From Bipolaris cookei (lineage: Eukaryota > Ascomycota > Dothideomycetes > Pleosporales > Pleosporaceae): a stretch of DNA of 64,000 nt. The stretch is from assembly GCA_002286855.1 (NCBI GenBank), contig NRSV01000006.1, positions 434,001-498,000 on the forward strand. The letters run 5' to 3'. A program made the position numbers and the translations under genes. A model generated the notes under the pieces. It saw only the letters and a list, made by a program, of their open reading frames with translations, did not search any database and was not told where the DNA came from. The first letter of the stretch is position 1, and the number at the start of each line of letters is the position of its first letter. Shown piece after piece: positions 11,697-24,736 of the stretch.

Positions 11697-14426
11697 GGGT
11701 CTTACTGATAGAATTAGCTGAATCAGTATTGGCAGCAATAAGCTTCTCAACTTACAGAAGAAGGAAATCGACACGTTTGTTCCCTGTAGAGGTATCTTAG
11801 GGCTCGTTCAGAGTAGACTGTGGGCTGTGGCTAAATCAGAGCAAATCGGCTGAACTGTCAATGTCTAGAACATGAATGTTGTTCAACGGCAGAGAAGAGA
11901 CACCTGGTGAGTGGGTCATACAACAAACGACTAGAGGGGTGATTTTTATAGCTTAGAAGAGCAGGAGATCCAGTCTCAGCAAAACTGGGATGTAGGGTCA
12001 ATCGCGTGGCTAGAGATGTAGCAGAATCGACGTGGCACTAGTAGTGCAAATGAGTCTTCTTCAAACATGGAATTCGAGATTTCAGCGGCTACCGAGTTTT
12101 CTAATCTGTTGGATTGCCTGTCGGTGTCGGCAGCAAGATGACAGCTTTGCGGGAACCTGCATGCATAGTGACCGCTCTGTGAACAGGGGTTATGAAGCAC
12201 GTATCTCAAAAGGAGTACTGTCAAAGCGCCGCGGAGAATGAAAATAGGTGAAACACCGTACACTGAATTGTGCATTGTCCATAAGCTTTATATTCGATAA
12301 AATATTCCAACCAAGGGGAATATAATCGGGTAGCCTCTGTCTAGGAAGCATTATGTGAAGACAACTGAGAGGCTTCATTCAGAATCCCAGTGAGGCCAAT
12401 AACTATCTGTGTATGCTAGCAACTGCGTAGTATCTCGAAAGGATTGTCGATTGTTTGTAGGCTGCATAGTACCACCGCGGAAGCGGGACATACAGCAAGG
12501 AGTTGAGGTCACCTTCACATAATAATCATCTAATGAAAGCCTGCAAACTTTACTACGACCTGAAAGGGAATAGATACTGAAAAGAATGAAGGAACTAATT
12601 CCACAAGGATAGTGAACTGCCAGAACAGATACATGGTAATGTTGACTGCGCTAGTTTTCAAGGGGCCGGATAAAACACCCAAACTCGACTCTTCACAAAA
12701 AGGTCAATATTATTATGGCAAACAATACCTCTTTATCGGAATTTCTCGGACAAGACGCTTTACCGCCAGGGTTGGAGCAGAAACTACACTGATGTGTAGT
12801 CTGCCTTCAGTATTTGCACCGTTCTCACCCAAAGACCTTCCCTGATGATCGCCAGAGTCGTAGCCATGACTTTGCGATTCAACCTAGTCATGCAAAATAC
12901 CGGCACTACGTCTGATAACTTAAGACTGGATGAATGCACGGGGAACGCCGGCAGGAAACTTCCGGCGGATTCTATGCCTGATTCAGATGGCGATAACTGA
13001 TACAATCACTCTTAGCGGGCAACCCTAGCTTCGTGACCACTACAGCAAAACATATCTGAACAAAATCACAGATGCGTCTCTGGTATGGTACGTCTTAAAT
13101 GCAGCTGTACTGTGGACTTGGCCCAAGTTGAATCGATGTAGAGTGCTATGGCGCCGATCGAAACAGAGCGCATGATGACAAGACAACGACCAAGAGATAC
13201 CATGCTGGTGCTAAAATGACGAACGCGTCGATTGTATGGCCTCGCTGGGTGACGGACCAATAAACTGGTAGATTTGTGTGCCAAGTGAGCAAACTTTGAT
13301 ACGCCATGTTTAGAGGCAAGACTTCGCGGTGAGACGATCACTCATCGATCGAAAACGTCGGAGTTTTGCTGATTTGGATTCTCTCTGGCCTTTGAACCCC
13401 TGCTGCACGACCGTAGTAACTTGGGCTGTCTACTCGATTTTTCCTAGTGTCACGGCCGTGAAATGACGAAGAGATTACAAGACTCGTGGGTCTCTCGTTG
13501 CTGCATATCTCCAAATGAAGCATTTCTAGATTCCAGATAAGTGACGTGACGTGACGATGCCCCATCCTTGCAGGAATAGTGTTACCGCGTTTGGAATTGT
13601 CCACTATTGTGTCCCACGCATAGGCATGGAATCATGTCTATGCTATTAGCAAGACATGGTCACTGTAAACGAGGGATCTACGAAATATACTGGGTATGTA
13701 GCAGTTTTTCGAGGAAAAAAATTGTTGGGGCAGTCTATGTTACAAAGCTTCAATTAGTTGGAGGACGAAAAGAGAGGTACATGAATACCCACATTCAGGA
13801 TCCAACGGTTACCGGGAAGTGATGACGCGCAGCAAGTCATCGGCTATCGATAAACCATGATGATTATCGCCTAGTAGATGCCACTGGCATGACGGATCCG
13901 GGGAATTCGGATCGACGCGCACAGTATGCAACCTAGCGGCTTGCCTATAGCTGGACAAGGATCGTTGAGCACAACAATTAGAAGGCGGGCGACACTCAAC
14001 GGGCCGCCTCTCACAAGAGCCCCACGCTCTTCCTGAAACATCTTAATGCTTTTAGATTGTCCCCCTGACAGCAGCAACATGGTACATCGCCCTGCCGATA
14101 CCAAAATCGAGCTGTCAGTCTGGCAGTGGCTACATGTTACGGCTGCATCCAAAGACGCTCTTGGAGAGAGTTTTGAATAGAATTATGAATATATTAGCCA
14201 ATACGTCAAAGTATATCAAGCATTATGGGGCGTATTGCCCCACAAGTGAACTTGAAAGCATGCAGTATCCAGGCAGAGAAAACAAACCCTCCGTACCTGG
14301 AGCTAGGCCCTTTTGGGCAATACGTCATAGTGACTAAGCAGTCACGCCGTCGCAATCTTGAATCTGTCGCGTTCAACTCCCACTTTTGCGACAAACACTG
14401 GTTCTCCGCACAACATAGCCCAAGCC
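11697..14426. other. Intergenic, 2.7 kb, divergent promoters
   Basis: The Zn2Cys6 gene (leftward) and the cyclophilin gene (rightward) diverge from here. The left end holds a probable 51-nt 5'-UTR intron at 11755-11705 with GTAAGT and CAG ends. In the rest I see only short open frames with no domain, and a short GTGAC repetition near 13542-13556. Confidence 0.5.
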
Positions 14427-15979
14427 ATGTCTGTGCTTCTAGAAACATCACTTGGAGATATCACCATCGACTTGTTGGTTGACGATGCGCCGAGATGCTG
14501 TGAAAAGTAAGTCTATCCAATCCCCATGCGCGCCTCGCGTTCTTTGACCTGCATCCTGCATGCTCTATTACGCTGTCTTCCCAAGCTGAGCACACACAAC
14601 AGATACTGACAGCTTGTCGCCTTAGCTTCCTCAAGCTATGCAAAGTAAAGTATTACAACTTTGCGCCCGTGCATAGCGTCCAGCCAAACTTCTCTTTCCA
14701 AACCGGCGACCCCATCGGCCCTGGTGCTAAAGACAGTGATGGCGGTCGCTCGATATGGGGCCTGCTCGACCCCTCACAACCCGCAAAGAAGACGTTCGTT
14801 CCAGATTTCAACCCAAAGCTCAAACACACGGAGATGGGCACAGTCAGTATGGCAACAGCACCAAACCCGGACGACCCCGACGAGCGATTTGCTGGTAGTC
14901 AATTCATTGTGACACTGGGGCCAAACATTGACTATCTCAATGGCAAGGCTGCCATTTTTGGGACAGTCGTCGAGGGATTTGATACGTTGGAAAAAATCAA
15001 CACAGCATACGTCGACGAACAGGGTCAGCCACTTAAAGACATTCGCATATTGCATACTGTCGTTCTCGATGATCCATACGATGACCCCGCTGGCCTCGTT
15101 GAACCACCCGAAAGCCCCGCACCCTCAGCAGCGCAACTTGCTACAGTCCGTGTTGCCTACGATGAGAATCTCGAGGAGGAAAACGATCCAGAAGCACTTG
15201 AAAAGGTCCGTCGAGAACGTGAGGCGCGCGCGCAAGCTCTCACGCTGGAGATGGTTGGCGATCTGCCATTTGCCGAAGTTGCACCGCCTGAAAACGTCCT
15301 GTTTGTGTGCAAGTTGAATCCTGTGACGCAAGATGAGGATCTAGAACTCATTTTTTCGCGATTCGGCAAGATTCTCAGTTGTGAAGTCATTAGAGATAAA
15401 CGCACAGGTGACAGCCTGCAGTACGCCTTTATCGAATACGCCAATCAGAAAGACTGCGAACAGGCCTATTTCAAGATGGACGGCGTTTTGATTGACGATC
15501 ACCGCATACATGTCGACTTTTCACAATCAGTCTCAAAGATTGCAGATGACTGGCGAGACGTGACAAATAAGAAGAGGAGACGAGCTGCGGGTGGATTCGG
15601 TGGTATTGACAATCTCGAGAGGAAGAGGCAGTACCGCGACGGCCCCGGGCGCCAAATCATGTCTGACTCTGTCGTCAACAATCTGGTTGCCGATTCGGAT
15701 CCATCTAAAGACGCAGCGCCGCGGACGCGCGATACCAGCAGAGACGTGCGGAGAGACGACACACGAAGGCGCGAACGAAGAACAGAATACCATGATGATC
15801 GCTTCAAGCGCAACCGCAGCCGCAGCCCTAAACGCGACCGTAGAGATGGCGATGATGGCAGATATCATGACCGGAGACGAGAGCGAAGCCGCAGTCCCGG
15901 CCGTCGGCATGACAGCCGTCGTGACAGGAGCTGGGATCGCTATCATCGGGACGACCGCGACCGTGACCGTCGGCGATGA
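14427..15979 (+). CDS. cyp6: Cyclophilin-RRM peptidyl-prolyl cis-trans isomerase (PPIL4/Cyp6 type)
   Basis: Two exons: 14427-14506 and 14626-15979, giving 477 residues. The start MSVLLETSLGDITIDLLVDD is the classic N-terminus of this class. The cyclophilin fold spans about residues 1-165 (FQTGDPIGPGAKDSDGG; FAGSQFIVTLG; VFGTV-like AAIFGTVVEGFDTLEKI). An RRM follows at about residues 245-325, with RNP2 LFVCKL and RNP1-like LQYAFIEY. The tail is rich in Arg, Asp and Ser-Arg pairs, as in splicing-associated proteins. In PPIL4 homologues this architecture is nuclear and linked to the spliceosome and transcription. The cyclophilin active-site Arg-Phe-His pattern of cyclophilin A is not conserved, as is usual for this class, so isomerase activity may be weak. 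Confidence 0.92.
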
Positions 15980-16721
15980 GAATTTGTTGTTTCACATACC
16001 ATTTACATGGGGAGTTGTCCAATTGGGATAGTCTGGCCTTTTCATCGTTCCATCTAATGCGGCATGCTAGTAAGAGTTGGGACTGTAATGTAATATCCAA
16101 TGTTCCAGATTCAAATAGTTCAGAATGTGCATCCTTAGGTGCCACGGACACCGATACTACTGTGGCTGATTTCCAAGACTCAGTGTGAATCTTTGCTCCA
16201 GTGTGCAGACTTGTGTATCGTTGTACTTTGTTCGAGATTGTGGGTCTGGAACACACTCATCACTACCTTTACACATACTTTCCTCCATCTTATAACGCAA
16301 TCATGCGTACCATCGTGCTCTGCATCAATTCGTTGCTACATTTATCATATGCACAGGCGTCATTGGCAACAACATGTACGAAAACAAATGGGATAATCAA
16401 AATCTTCACATCTAGAACGACCTAACCCATACGTGTTTAATCGTGTAATCATTAGAAAAGAGAGAGAAAGGCTCGACTACAAGACGAGATCAAAAAGACA
16501 GAGACCAAAAGCCATCCAAGAAAAAACGCCTCATCCAGCCCTCGCAATGCATGTGTTCCAACCAAAGAAAAGAACGCCCAAATCCATTAACTTTCCCCCG
16601 TTTTTCCAAAAAGAAATAGAAACTCCAGCGCCGCGCCATGATGCTAATGAATGGGGAAAAACAGAGAACGGAGGGGAAAAAAATGTTTGCCATATTCCAG
16701 CCCTTACTTTGACAAATTCCT
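15980..16721. other. Convergent 3' flanks of cyclophilin and kelch genes
   Basis: The sequence between two converging stop codons is about 740 bp and A-rich around 16,440-16,700. It presumably holds both 3' UTRs and poly(A) sites. No coding sequence is recognised. Confidence 0.5.
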
Positions 16722-19063
16722 TCAATTGACGTCCATGCCATCATCTTCTACCTCCTCAATATCATCTTCCTCGCCCCCCGTCAGCACGCCGGTGCTACCT
16801 AGACTGCGTTTGCGATTACTCCCATTATACGAACGGCCTGTAATCTGGGACAGGAGATCTAAGTCCTCGCCACTAACAACGCGAGCTTCAGGAGTGGCTT
16901 CGCAGCTCAACTCGATAAGGCTTGCGGGGCTGAGATTGCGGTAGCCGGCGGTGCGCACGACGCGGCCAAAGTTTTGCATGCAAAAGGTGGCTGCGCGTTG
17001 CTTGAGCCATTCTTCGCCGGCTGTGGCGGCACGCTCCCATATTATGGCTGCGTGTTCAATGTCTAACTCTCGGCCTAGGCGATTGACACAGAGTAGGCGG
17101 AGGCGAGGCATGTCGTAGATGTTGGACATGACGAGCATGCCGGCGACATCGTTCAGCGTCGGGCCGTTTTGTGGGTTAGGTGCAATGCTGTCGGTGTAGA
17201 GGTAGAACAAGAAAGCACGGACTGCAGAATAGGGCTCGGGAATATGCATCTTTTTCGAATGAAACTCGGCCATCTGTGCATTCCACAAACGCGCAAAATG
17301 TGGCCAGCGAGCGTGCAAAATGAGCTTGTGAACGTGTATTGGGCGTGAAGTAGGTGTGACTGCAGTCGATGAACCATTCGAATCAGCTGCGGCGATGTCG
17401 CTGTAGTCATCGTCATCAGGATCTGCAGTGATTATAAAATCTGCGCCACTGCCGCTCTCAGGTGGCTGATCGAAAGTCAAGGACAGGTCTGCACCGATCC
17501 CACTGAGGTGAGATGAGACGTTGGCGTCGGAAGAAGGCATCATCTTGGAGCGTGTGTCTGAGGCCAGCTCATTACCAAGGATGCCGTATTTGCGAAGGTC
17601 AATGGCAAGTACGTCACTGAGATATTCGCCGTTGTGATTTCCATCATTCGCCGACTCAATTGGGCTGCCTAGCAGCCAGGCGTGTGTACCTTCAGGATTC
17701 ATTGTGCAATAATGCCAGCGGTAATTTGGGCTGTATAAATCTTTTCCCTCAGCTAGCTTTTGCCATCGCAACGAGTCAAGCTCGAGGCTGGAAAGGCTGG
17801 TCTCGCAGCTCAGCTCAGCAGGTGTAACGAAGTCCAGCATGCAGCCAGATGAAAAAAGGTGGAAATGTGTGCCCGCCGCTTGTGAGGGCAGGTTCGGGCT
17901 GGAATGGAACTTAAGCGAAGATATGGATCCTGGCGCAACGTATGGCGAGCGACTGGAGCTCATTCCATGATAAGACTGGACGCTTGAGTTGGCGGTATAA
18001 CCTGTACTACCAGTGGCGAGTTGGCCTGAAGCTGGCATGGGATAGCGATGACGAGATGAGGTGAGTTGTCGATCACCAGTCCCATACTTCATTGCGTGCT
18101 CAAACTCGGGGCTCCCTCTGAGATCGAGCCACCAAATCTCATTGTTCTTCTCCATCTCGTCATTAATTCCGCCAAAGATCCAAATGCGGCCATTCCAGAT
18201 CCAGCTGGCATGGTCATATCGAGGGACGAACCTCCATGTTCGCGACCAAGTCCATGTCTTCAAGTCCAAGTAGCAGATATCATCCAAGACACTGTCGTGC
18301 CCAGTTTGGCCGCCGCTGATATACAGCTTATCGTCGTAAATTACTGCAGAGTGTCGAGCACGACCGCGCGGTATGGGGCCGTTCAATTCTGGTTGTGTCC
18401 AATGAGCGGTCTTGAGATCAAAGACAATGACGTCGGCAAGATGTTGGCGATGCTCGTTCTCACCGCCAAATACGAGAAGCTTGTTACCCTGCCAAAAACA
18501 TGCGGTGTGCCCTATATCGAGATGTAAGACAATGGATAATATCAAAGCAAAGGAAGATAAGCCTACCCATCCGCACGCCTGGGATATCGCCATAGTTGTC
18601 GACCAGATTCCATTGCCGGGTAACGAGATTGAGGCGTAGGACGTGGTTGTATACTAGGAAAAAAGTTAGCATCGAGTCCCCATGCTGCTTGCGCATCGGC
18701 AAACCTGCATATGCAGGCCTTTCGGTCCCGAAATTGCCGCTACATGTCCAACGCACCTTCGTCTGTGTATTGATCGAAGCCTCCGAAAGCATATATTTGA
18801 TCGTCACCAACGTAGGTGACTGAGGCATTGACGAGGCAGGCGGGCTTGGCACCAATGGTTGAGATCATCTTTGGTTTATAGCCGTCTACGGCTGACCTTC
18901 GGCTTCTCACGGGGCTTGCAGACATGAGGAACGTGTTGTTACTCGATCCGGCGGATCCTGGCGTGGACGTGTGCGAGTGGGAGAGGGCGGGTGAGGGAGC
19001 AGAGGTGGTGGCGGGAGTGAGGGTGGTGGGTGGAAAGACGGATCGAGAGCCTGGGTGAGCCAT
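16722..19063 (-). CDS. Kelch-repeat and BTB-domain protein (Ral2-like)
   Basis: Three exons: 19063-18757, 18653-18567 and 18511-16722, giving 727 residues in frame. A Ser/Pro/Thr-rich N-terminus of about 75 residues precedes kelch repeats with the double-Gly motifs IYAFGGFD, LLVFGGENE, LYISGGQTG and IWIFGGIND (about residues 85-270). A BTB-like region follows at about 480-610 (HVHKLILHARWPHFARLWNA, then FLFYLYTDS), split by an acidic insertion. The C-terminal end is acidic. The order kelch then BTB matches fission-yeast Ral2, which acts with Ras, but that assignment is from memory of the architecture only. It probably works as a scaffold or ubiquitin-ligase adaptor in the cytoplasm. It shares its upstream region with Cdc20. 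Confidence 0.8.
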
Positions 19064-19924
19064 GGATGGTGAGTGAGGATTAGTGGGCGGTGGGTATGTG
19101 GTGAAGGCCCGCGTGGGCAGGAGACGCCTTTGTCCCTACGTAGAGTGCTAGAATGTTTGACCAGGTTGGGTTGGCCAGCCGTGCATACTGCCGCCCGACA
19201 CCGCCTGCACTGGAAACGGAAGCGCCGACCCACCAAAGACACGACTCAGCCCTGCAACTCAAACGGAAGGAACGGCGGCGCAGGCAATCCTTCTTAGCCA
19301 CAGCACAGGGAGCAGAGCGAGAAAAACCACAAGGACAGGGAGGAGAGGGCGTCTGCAGAGCTGCAGGGAGTGGTAATATATACGTAAGCAGTGCAGACGG
19401 GGAGAGGGCAGTGAGGGCAATTTAGAATCGAGATTGGAGGGGATGCGTCACAGGCCAGCGGCAAAGCGAGCGAGCGACATCACGACATGCACATGCAGAG
19501 CAGACCGCCTTGATGTGTAGCAGCCAGGGTGTGCATTCACGGTCATTTCCGCACGTCGTGGCCGGTCATGTGATGTCATCTGGCCTCTGTTGCCCAGCCG
19601 TGCCAGCACAGGGTCTCGCTTGCCGTTGCCTCGTCGACGCAAGCGTAAACAAAGGATACTTAAACGCCCCCATACCTACCTTCACACATGTCCACTACCA
19701 CACACGCTTTACTCACTCTCCTCTGCCCTGTATTGCATCTCCAGCTTGCACATAAGTCAATTACTTTCGAATCCATACTTCAAAAGCATCGATAACACCA
19801 TTGTCTAATACTAATCCTTACAACTACATAGCAATCCCCAAAAGCCCATACTGTAGGACTACCATTCCGGATATGGGTGATGAATACATAGCTAACCCAC
19901 TGGTCCAGCTCGAGATTATCAGTC
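19064..19924. promoter_or_regulatory. Shared upstream region of the kelch-BTB and Cdc20 genes
   Basis: The two genes diverge, with 861 bp between their start codons. The Cdc20-proximal 200 bp is CA- and CT-rich (CACACGCTTTACTCACTCTC near 19,701), as fungal 5' leaders often are. No specific factor site is claimed. Confidence 0.45.
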
Positions 19925-21727
19925 ATGGCAACTCCGGCAGTTTGCTTGACTCCAGTCAAGAAGACCTCTTCCGTCTTCAACACCCGCACCGCTGGCGGTC
20001 GCATGCCACTGACTCCCTCTCCCCGCACCCCACGAACCCAGACTCCCGATGGCCACACACAAGAGTCCATCCATGGCGGCAACTTCATGGCCCGCCTCCA
20101 GCGCTCCGTCACCAAGACTACCCGTGACTCTCCCAAATCCAACATTGCTCGCTCACACACTCCCCGCCGGTTAGAGCTTGGTGTGTCAGAGTGGGCCCTC
20201 TCCGGAACTGGCACTGCCGCCGCTACCAAAGCTGCCACCAAGGCAAAGAAGGAAAAGAAGGAAGCCACAACCGTTCGCGCTCGCCCAACCAAGACCCGCA
20301 TCGCATACAACTCTGCTGATCGTTTCATTCCCAACCGGACGGCTAGCGAGGCCATCCGCAGCACCGGCGCAACCAAGCTTGACAACGAGCAGCGCCCCAA
20401 GTCCAGCTCCAAGGCTGAGGGATCAGCAGTACTTGCCAACGCTGCCAGTGCTTTCGATCTTGGTGGACGTGGTTCCGAGGAGGATGTAGCGCTTTCTTTG
20501 GAAGGCCTGAGTCTGGAGGACGAGGACGAGGAGAGCCGATCACGATCAAAGCCCACTCCTGGCAAGGCTGCCTACCAGTCTGAACTCGCATCAGCATGCG
20601 GCATCAACAACAACACACGCATTCTCGCCTTCAAGCCTGCGCCTCCAGAGTCATCCAAGCCCATCGACCTTCGCTCCCAATACAACCGCCCCCTCAAGCC
20701 CGCCAGCAGTGTCAACGCACAGAGCCGCCGCCGCATTCCATCTGCACCTGAGCGCGTCCTCGATGCCCCTGGTCTTGTTGACGACTACTACCTCAACCTC
20801 CTCGACTGGTCCTCTGGCAACCAAGTCGCCATCGGCCTCGAGCGCTCCGTCTACGTGTGGTCAGCAGACACTGGCTCAGTAGCCTCCCTTCTCGAATGCC
20901 CCGCCGACACCTACATCTCGTCCGTCAAGTGGTCGGGTGATGGCGCGTACGTCGGTGTCGGTCTGGGTACGGGTGAGGTTCAGATCTGGGATGTTGAGGA
21001 GCAGACCAAGCTCCGCAGCATGTTCGGCCACGAGACCCGAGTTGGTGTCATGGGGTGGAACAAGCACATCCTGTCCACTGGTGCTCGCTCTGGTCTTGTC
21101 TACAATCACGATGTCCGTGTCGCCCAGCACAAGATTGCTGAGCTCGTCTCCCACACTGGTGAGGTCTGCGGTCTTGAGTGGCGCGCCGACGGTGCCCAGC
21201 TTGCCACTGGCGCCAACGACAACATGGTCAACATCTGGGATGCCCGTGCTCTTGCTGCTCCCAAGTTCACCAAGACCAACCATCGTGCTGCTGTCAAGGC
21301 TGTTTCATGGTGCCCATGGCAATCAAATCTTCTTGCCACTGGCGGCGGTTCCAACGACCGTCAAATCTACTTCTGGAATACCACCACGGGTGCGCGCATC
21401 AACCACATCCCTACCGACTCGCAGGTCACCAGCCTTCGTTGGAGCACCCATTACAAGGAGATTGTCAGCACTGGTGGCTTCCCTGACAACAGCTTGAGCA
21501 TCTGGAGTTACCCCTCTGGTGTCAAGAACATGGAGGTTCCTGCGCACGAGTCTCGTGTTCTCCACAGCTGCCTCAGCCCTGATGGCCAGATGCTCGCCAC
21601 TGCTGCCGCCGATGAGTCGCTCAAGTTCTGGAAGATCTTCGAGAAGAAGCCCGGTCAGCCTTCGGTTGCTGCTGCCGGCTCTGCTTCCACAAAGCCCAGT
21701 GTTGTGAAGCAGATGACCATCCGGTAA
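19925..21727 (+). CDS. CDC20: Cdc20 / Slp1, WD40 activator of the anaphase-promoting complex
   Basis: One exon, 600 residues. The N-terminal 240 residues are basic and disordered and carry the C-box as DRFIPNR (about residue 133), which docks on the APC/C. Seven WD40 blades follow from about residue 280 (for example VQIWDV, VNIWDARAL, IYFWNTTTG, LKFWKIF). The protein ends in Ile-Arg, the IR tail that binds the TPR subunits. Together these identify a Cdc20/Fizzy activator; Cdc20 is favoured over Cdh1 on overall sequence but is not proved. It directs ubiquitination of securin and cyclin at anaphase and is the target of the spindle checkpoint. Lack of introns is unusual for this window. Third positions are strongly C-biased, which suggests good expression. 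Confidence 0.9.
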   Translation: MATPAVCLTPVKKTSSVFNTRTAGGRMPLTPSPRTPRTQTPDGHTQESIHGGNFMARLQRSVTKTTRDSPKSNIARSHTPRRLELGVSEWALSGTGTAAATKAATKAKKEKKEATTVRARPTKTRIAYNSADRFIPNRTASEAIRSTGATKLDNEQRPKSSSKAEGSAVLANAASAFDLGGRGSEEDVALSLEGLSLEDEDEESRSRSKPTPGKAAYQSELASACGINNNTRILAFKPAPPESSKPIDLRSQYNRPLKPASSVNAQSRRRIPSAPERVLDAPGLVDDYYLNLLDWSSGNQVAIGLERSVYVWSADTGSVASLLECPADTYISSVKWSGDGAYVGVGLGTGEVQIWDVEEQTKLRSMFGHETRVGVMGWNKHILSTGARSGLVYNHDVRVAQHKIAELVSHTGEVCGLEWRADGAQLATGANDNMVNIWDARALAAPKFTKTNHRAAVKAVSWCPWQSNLLATGGGSNDRQIYFWNTTTGARINHIPTDSQVTSLRWSTHYKEIVSTGGFPDNSLSIWSYPSGVKNMEVPAHESRVLHSCLSPDGQMLATAAADESLKFWKIFEKKPGQPSVAAAGSASTKPSVVKQMTIR

Positions 21728-22720
21728 CTGCAACCCGACACTTGAAAGTTAGCTTGTGTACCGTGTGCACAAACAGGACAAGGGCACTTGGCTCAACACA
21801 AATTACAGTCTAGCACGGACATCACAACTACCAGTTTGCGCAATGAAGCTGGTAGCATTCATCCGACTCTACGCGCAACGGTAAGTTGGTAAGTATCACA
21901 TCTCGGTTTTGGGTATGTGACGCGCTCCTCCTCTCCTTGGGAGAGAAGGATCTCCACATTTACTCTCGGAAATATTTGCCAATTATACGGCTGGGATCCC
22001 AATTCATGGCTTTCTTGTCCAATTTCAGCAAGCGAGGCGTCTCGGAAGCATTTGTAAACCGGCGTTTAAGAATTCAGAACTGGCCTCTCGAGCGTCCAAT
22101 GGACAACGCAAGTTTGATGATTTACGATACCCATTGGGATTCAAGGAACGAACAAGTTCAGTCTTATATCCTTCGAGGGAGTTATGTTTGGTTTGGAATA
22201 TGGCGCGCATCGCGCTTGGATTGGTTTTACTATGGAGCACGGGAGTCGTCTATGCCTTGAATATAATAAGAAAACATTCGAATAGTTCAAAAGTTGTGTG
22301 CGCTTAGTGTGTCCTGAGGGATGGAACGGTTTTCGACCAGCCTGAAAACGTCGCTCCTGCCATCTAACTTCAATTGGTAAGCTAACCCTCTCTAGGGCAA
22401 TATGTTGTGCAGCAAGAGCGACGCCAAGCAGCGACATACCCGACCGAAGAGCTAAAGAAAACGATTCATATATGCTAAGCTGGCCTCTCTTGCGACCCGC
22501 AAACTCGACGTCATTTTCATTTCACACACAAGTTGTTCGAAAAATAAAGTGAAGTGGTAGTATCATCAATTCGTCTATGGGTAATGGAGCTCCATGAATT
22601 GAGGTGGGTATCTTTCACATCAAATAGCTGACTAAGAAATATGACATTTTATCGTAGCACCAAATATATAGCTGATTAAACAGGGCGCTCATTTGGCGCT
22701 ACGCTCGGGCCTTTATGGGT
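21728..22720. other. Convergent 3' flanks of Cdc20 and the nucleoside transporter
   Basis: About 1 kb, becoming AT-rich towards 22,700. Frames near 21,886-22,260 are open on both strands but have no recognisable content. Confidence 0.5.
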
Positions 22721-24736
22721 CTATTGGCCTGAACTAAATTTCGCCTGGTCTACGATAACGAGACCTGCGACGGTCGCACTAGACAAGGTAGAGAAGACAC
22801 CCGTGACAAGAGCTGAGATAGCAACGCGAGAGACGTCGCCGCTGCGGCCAGGGCTGATTTGACTGAGCACACCGATCTGAGTACCAAGCGATCCAACGTT
22901 ACCGAAACCGCAGAGAGCGTAGGTGGCGATGAGGCGAGATCGAGGGGACAGAGTGTGGTATGGTGACTTGGGGTCTGTGTTGACCAAATCGGAAAACGCA
23001 ACGAACTCGTTGGTGATGACTTTGACACCAATAAGGCGGCCAACAAGGAGTAGATCATTGCCCTGGCGAGATACACCAAGGAGGAAAGCGATTGGGTAAA
23101 ACAGGTAGCCGAGAATCAACTCGATGGTCAAATCGTAGTCTCCATCAAGATTGATGTAGCGGCCCCACCAAGTAAGGATACCATCAATCAGGCTGAGAAG
23201 GGCGATGATACACAAGAGTGTGGAGATAATCATACCGGCAATCTTGAGACCAAGCCAGGCGCCATTAGCAAAAGCATGGAGCGCGTTGGCAGGCTTGTGT
23301 TCATCGTCATCGGGAACAACAACTCGGCCGGCAGTAAGAGTCTCTTCCGTTTCAGGATATCGCAGCTTGCTGAAAGCCAGGGAAGCGGGAATGCTCATTA
23401 CGCAGGAAGAAATCAAAGCCTGGGGATTGAGGCCCATACCGATGTAGGAAACCAAGACACTACCAGCAATAGTAGCAAATCCAGAACACATGACCTGGTG
23501 GATTTCGGCCATGGTAAGGTGGGCGACAAAGGGCTTGATCAACATGGCGGATTCACCTTGACCAATAAAGGGAGATGCGGAAGCGACCACGGCCTCGGCA
23601 CCAGATACTCGCATGGACCAGAAGAAAAAGACTGCGAACTTGCTAATGAACCACTGGATAATGCCCCAGTAGAACAAGAGCTGGACAAGGGCCACAAAGA
23701 AGACGATGGCCGGGATAACGCTGAAAAAGAAGAATTGGTACTTAGAGATTTCTGTAGTGGTCAAGAAGGCGACACCGTCTTTCGCGAAACCCAGTAGCTC
23801 GCGGGCGAGCTCAGAGATGAAGTTGAAAATGTCGTATCCAACCGTGGTGCGGAGAACGAACAGAGCAATGATGAACTGGAACAGCATACCGACAATGACC
23901 GTGTGCCACACAATCTTGCTGCGATGACGCGAAGTAGCCCAGAAAATGGCGATGAAGACCAAAAGACCAAACAGGGAGACTGCACGGTTAGCACGAGTGT
24001 TGTCTTGACTTTCCTCGCTGGCAAAGGATCCAACAATCATGACGGCAACAACGAGAAGAGCAGCCAACGGCGTGCGCAGCTTCTCTGGGATGAGGCTCGG
24101 AATTCGCGCTCCAGTGTTTGCCCAGACCCAGTGCATGGGCTTGGTGACGACAGTGATTGGGACGTGGAAGGTGATCAAGCGGACCATGATTGCGAGCCAG
24201 AACAAGAAGGGAATGATCCAGTTCTTGTCATTGCGATGCTCAACCAGACTTGCAATCCACCATCTATGGTCTGTCAGACGGGCAATGCGCGAGACGATTA
24301 AGAGATAAAAAGTTGCGCCTTACCCTGTGAAAAACATGCCGATGAGGATGTGAAAAGGCAGCCTGTACTTCTTGTACAGGGATGATGGAGAATACCATTT
24401 CTTCCTCTTTTCACCTTCCATATCGGGGTCGGAAGAGCTGCGTGTGGCCTTTTCAACCTCGTAGTCGTAACCACCGTTCTTTCCGAGCTGGTGCTTCTCG
24501 TCAGCGACAGCAGGATGCGAGTGAGCATGGCTGTCTTGAGCACTGGGGGAGAATAATTCGCTCGGCTTCTCGTCGGTGGTGCCAGTTGTGTAGACAACAT
24601 TGTCTGGGTGGGCAGCGCGAGGGCTGTGGTGCACGTGGGGGTGTTCGTGCTCGCGAGCAATGTCTAGTGCCGGGTCATTGTTGCGCGCAACGCCCTCCTG
24701 TGGAGAAGTATTGTGCGGTTCGCGGATATCAGCCAT
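22721..24736 (-). CDS. Concentrative nucleoside transporter (CNT family)
   Basis: Two exons: 24736-24324 and 24263-22721, giving 651 residues. The first 110 residues are hydrophilic and cytosolic, rich in His and Glu. About 10-13 membrane segments follow. The CNT hallmarks are present: GQGESAMLIKPF (substrate and ion binding) about mid-protein, and the later VITNEFVAF motif. Family members take up nucleosides with protons or sodium across the plasma membrane; fungal ones are related to Candida CNT. The start at 24736 (MADIREPHN) was preferred over an upstream in-frame ATG because of its CAGCCATGG context. A CT-rich tract lies about 60-80 bp upstream. The gene has no functional link with its neighbours. 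Confidence 0.9.

Noticed and set aside
11756..11774. Upstream coding exon for the Zn2Cys6 factor joined through the 51-nt intron
   Set aside because: The frame would join, but it opens with GTG rather than ATG, so the intron is more likely in the 5' UTR.
21323..21733. Minus-strand open frame across the Cdc20 3' end
   Set aside because: It is a shadow of the strongly C-biased Cdc20 coding strand.
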